From Knoellia aerolata DSM 18566 (GTDB lineage Bacteria > Actinomycetota > Actinomycetes > Actinomycetales > Dermatophilaceae), in the NCBI RefSeq assembly GCF_000768695.1, contig NZ_AVPL01000010.1:1-64000 (forward strand): DNA of 64,000 nt, written 5' to 3'. Made by a program: the position numbers and the translations under genes. Shown piece by piece: positions 61,811 through 64,000 of the stretch (position 1 is the first letter of the stretch; each line of letters begins with the position of its first letter). The notes under the pieces are model-generated. The model saw only the letters and a program-made list of their open reading frames with translations, had not been told where the DNA came from and did no database searches.

Positions 61811-63449
61811 CACCACCGTTGTCCCCCCGACACCGCACGACCCGCGGACCGTCAAGCCCGCAGACTGGACGTGGCTCATTCGTGGCCGGAGCTGGTGCGG
61901 ACTCATCGCCGAGCGTGCGGCCACCTCCCCGGACGAGCGCTTCCTGCTCGACGAGCACGGTTCCGAGATCACCTTCGGCGCGTTCGAAGCGCGGGTCGAG
62001 CGCGTCGCGGCAGCCTTGGCCGAGCGGGGAGTCGGACCCGGTTCCGTCGTGGCCTGGCAGCTTCCGACCCGGATCTCCTCGGTGCTCGTGATGGCGGCCC
62101 TGCGTCGTCTCGACGCGGTACAGGCCCCGATCATCGCGCTCTACCGGGAGCGCGAGGTGACAGCCTCCCTTGCCGCGGTCGACCCGCAGTTCTTCCTCGT
62201 CCCGGGCGAGTGGGCCGGATTCTACTTCTCCGCCATGGCGGCCTCCATCGCCGAGGGCGGAGGGCCCAGCCCGACGGTGATCGAGATCGGCCTCGAGCCG
62301 CCCGAACTCGAGGACACCTCCGCGCTGCCGCGTCTGCCCGACTCCGACGAGGACGGCCAGCAGGTCAGGTGGATCTACTTCACGTCGGGCTCGTCCGGCG
62401 TACCGAAGGGAGCTCGACACACCGACTCCACCATCCTGACCGGGGCCACCTCCTTCGCGGGCATCGGGCGAATGGGCACCCGGCCCGACGAGGTGTCGGC
62501 CATGGTCTTCCCCGTGGCACACATCGGTGGTGCGCTCTACGTGATCACCAGCCTCGCCGCGGGCTTCCCCGTCCTCGTGCTCGAAGCCTTCAACCCGCCG
62601 CAGGTGGTCGCGGAGTTCCGGAAGCACCACGTCACCAGCACCGGCGGCGCACCGGCGATGTACGCAGGGCTCATCGCCATGGCGAAGTCATCGCCGGAGC
62701 CGCTGTTCCCCGATCTCACCCTGCTCAAGGGAGGGGGAGCGGCCTCACCGCCGGAGTACTTCGACCACGCCAAGGACGTCCTCGGCGTGGTCATCGCGCA
62801 CGACTACGGCATGACGGAGGTCTCGATGATCGCCGTTGCTGACCCGTACACCGATCCCGACATCCTTCGGCAGACCGACGGCATGGTGATTCCCGACAAC
62901 GAGGTCCGCCTCGTCGACCTCGACGACCAGCCGGTCACCCAGGGTGACGACGGTCTCGTTCAGGTTCGTGGCGGATCCGTCTGCAAGGGCTACACCGACC
63001 CCACCAAGGACGCCGAGAACTTCACCGAGGATGGCTGGTTCCGCACAGGGGACCTCGGCCGCCTCCACCCCAGCGGTCACATCGAGGTCATCGGTCGGAT
63101 CAAGGAGATGATCATCCGCAAGGGAGAGAACATCGCTCCGATGGAGATCGAGGAGCTGCTCAGCAGGCATCCCTCCGTGGGCGAGGTCGCGGTGATCGGG
63201 CTCCCCGACGAGACGCGTGGGGAGCGGGTCTGCGCCGTGGTCGTCCCGACCGACGGTGACGAGCCGCCCACCTTGGCCGACCTCACGGCATACCTGCTCG
63301 AGGCAAAGCTGATGAAGCAGAAGCTCCCGGAGCAGCTCGAGATCGTGTCCGAGCTGCCCCGCACGGGCCTGTCCAAGGTGGCCAAGGCCCGGCTCCGTTC
63401 GCAGTTCGGCGAACCGAGCAATCAGAGCAATGAAGGAGTCAACGCGTGA
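61803..63449 (+). CDS. acyl-CoA synthetase (AMP-forming, FadD type)
   Basis: 548 residues. P-loop IYFTSGSSGVPKGARHT, IAHDYGMTEVSM, GWFRTGDLGRLHPSGHIEVIGR, IIRKGENIAPMEIEELL, and the catalytic Lys in LPRTGLSKVAKARLR. Third synthetase of the island; its N terminus (DWTWLIRGRSWCGLIAERA) differs from the other two, pointing to a different acid. The ATG at 61803 overlaps the MaoC gene by eight bases and the stop overlaps the next start as GTGA. Confidence 0.88.
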   Translation: MTDTTVVPPTPHDPRTVKPADWTWLIRGRSWCGLIAERAATSPDERFLLDEHGSEITFGAFEARVERVAAALAERGVGPGSVVAWQLPTRISSVLVMAALRRLDAVQAPIIALYREREVTASLAAVDPQFFLVPGEWAGFYFSAMAASIAEGGGPSPTVIEIGLEPPELEDTSALPRLPDSDEDGQQVRWIYFTSGSSGVPKGARHTDSTILTGATSFAGIGRMGTRPDEVSAMVFPVAHIGGALYVITSLAAGFPVLVLEAFNPPQVVAEFRKHHVTSTGGAPAMYAGLIAMAKSSPEPLFPDLTLLKGGGAASPPEYFDHAKDVLGVVIAHDYGMTEVSMIAVADPYTDPDILRQTDGMVIPDNEVRLVDLDDQPVTQGDDGLVQVRGGSVCKGYTDPTKDAENFTEDGWFRTGDLGRLHPSGHIEVIGRIKEMIIRKGENIAPMEIEELLSRHPSVGEVAVIGLPDETRGERVCAVVVPTDGDEPPTLADLTAYLLEAKLMKQKLPEQLEIVSELPRTGLSKVAKARLRSQFGEPSNQSNEGVNA

Positions 63450-64000
63450 AGACGAATTTCAGTGGGGATGTCGCCATCGTGACTGGTGGCGCTGGCGGCC
63501 TCGGCGAGGCCTCGGTCCGTGCCCTGGTCAACGCCGGATGCGCAGTGGTCATCGCCGACATGAACGACGAGAAGGGTGAAGCGCTGGCCGCCGAGCTCGG
63601 TGACGACGTGCGCTACGTCCGCACCGACGTCCTGGACGATGATGCCGTCGGCGCAGCCATCAAGGCTGCAGCCTCCTTGGGAACACTCCGGTACGCCGTG
63701 ACCTCACACGGTGGCTTCGGCGTGGCCGACCGCGTCGTCAACCGCGAGGGAACCCCGGCGCCACTCGACGGCTTCCGCAAGACGGTCGACCTCTACCTCA
63801 CGGGGACCTACAACGTTCTGAGGCTGGTCGCCGCGGCCGTCGCCGCCGCCGAGCCCAACGAGGACGGTGAGCGCGGAGCCATCGTCACGACGGCGAGCAT
63901 CGCCGCCTACGAGGGCCAGATCGGACAGACCTCGTATGCCGCGGCGAAGGCTGGCGTCGTCGGGCTCACCCTCGCTGCCGCCCGGGATCTCAGCGCCGCC
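63446..64000 (+). CDS. SDR-family dehydrogenase (3' end outside window)
   Basis: 185 codons visible, open to the window end. NAD site VAIVTGGAGGLGEASVRAL, Asp in VIADMNDEKG suggesting NAD preference, VTSHGGFG, ASIAAYEGQIGQTSYAAAKAGVVGLTLAAARDL (Ser/Tyr/Lys). The last stretch closely matches the HSD10-like SDR at 26527, so this is probably another 3-hydroxyacyl-CoA dehydrogenase. The GTG at 63446 follows GAAGGAG and overlaps the synthetase stop. Confidence 0.85.
   Translation, partial: MKTNFSGDVAIVTGGAGGLGEASVRALVNAGCAVVIADMNDEKGEALAAELGDDVRYVRTDVLDDDAVGAAIKAAASLGTLRYAVTSHGGFGVADRVVNREGTPAPLDGFRKTVDLYLTGTYNVLRLVAAAVAAAEPNEDGERGAIVTTASIAAYEGQIGQTSYAAAKAGVVGLTLAAARDLSAA

Overview
The window is high-GC actinobacterial DNA. 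The gene order (clpS next to a DUF2017 gene; murI - MBL hydrolase - rph - rdgB - tRNA-Leu - bcp), leaderless GTG starts 7-8 bases after TAnnnT -10 boxes, and ATGA/GTGA gene overlaps suggest a member of the Micrococcales, perhaps Intrasporangiaceae. The family placement is inference from gene order and composition, not a database match.

Bases 1-23,890 look like ordinary chromosome. A WD40-propeller tail of a large regulator and an F420-type nitroreductase are followed by a complete assimilatory nitrate/nitrite block on the minus strand: narK - nasA - nasB-like - nirB - nirD - cysG - nnaR. All genes in it except narK and nirB start on the stop codon of the gene before them or within a few bases of it. 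Two GlnR-like boxes can be seen, one before narK and one before nirB. Next come a secreted 5'-nucleotidase, pncB diverging from clpS, a polyprenyl-phosphate sugar transferase, murI, an MBL hydrolase, rph, rdgB, tRNA-Leu(UAG), bcp, a DUF3618 membrane protein and a DUF305 lipoprotein.

At 23,853-23,928 there is a strong terminator followed by only the 3' part of a minus-strand tRNA (Lys-type, CCA encoded). This is the usual scar of site-specific integration into a tRNA gene. To its right, codon use relaxes and the content becomes wholly catabolic, which I read as a genomic island running past base 64,000. No integrase and no intact tRNA-Lys are in the window.

The island (24.3-64 kb) encodes acyl-CoA catabolism: three acyl-CoA synthetases, nine acyl-CoA dehydrogenase genes that form five alpha/beta sets (one set fused into a single gene), enoyl-CoA hydratases/isomerases, a MaoC hydratase, several SDR dehydrogenases, a canonical thiolase, two CoA transferases, an SCP2-type thiolase, two thiolase-like proteins, and OB-fold (DUF35) partners. 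An Ltp2-like aldolase module (OB-fold protein plus thiolase-like protein without the nucleophile Cys) stands at 59.6-61.2 kb. This toolkit resembles actinobacterial steroid or terpenoid side-chain degradation. No ring-opening enzymes are present, so the substrate is unknown.

Most island transcription units share a 16-bp operator, TTGAC-N6-GTCAA (27312, 36440, 38232, 38685, 41752, 56194). It overlaps the -35 box or the start-point region at five of the six sites. A single repressor, probably TetR-type, would explain this, but no such regulator gene is in the window.
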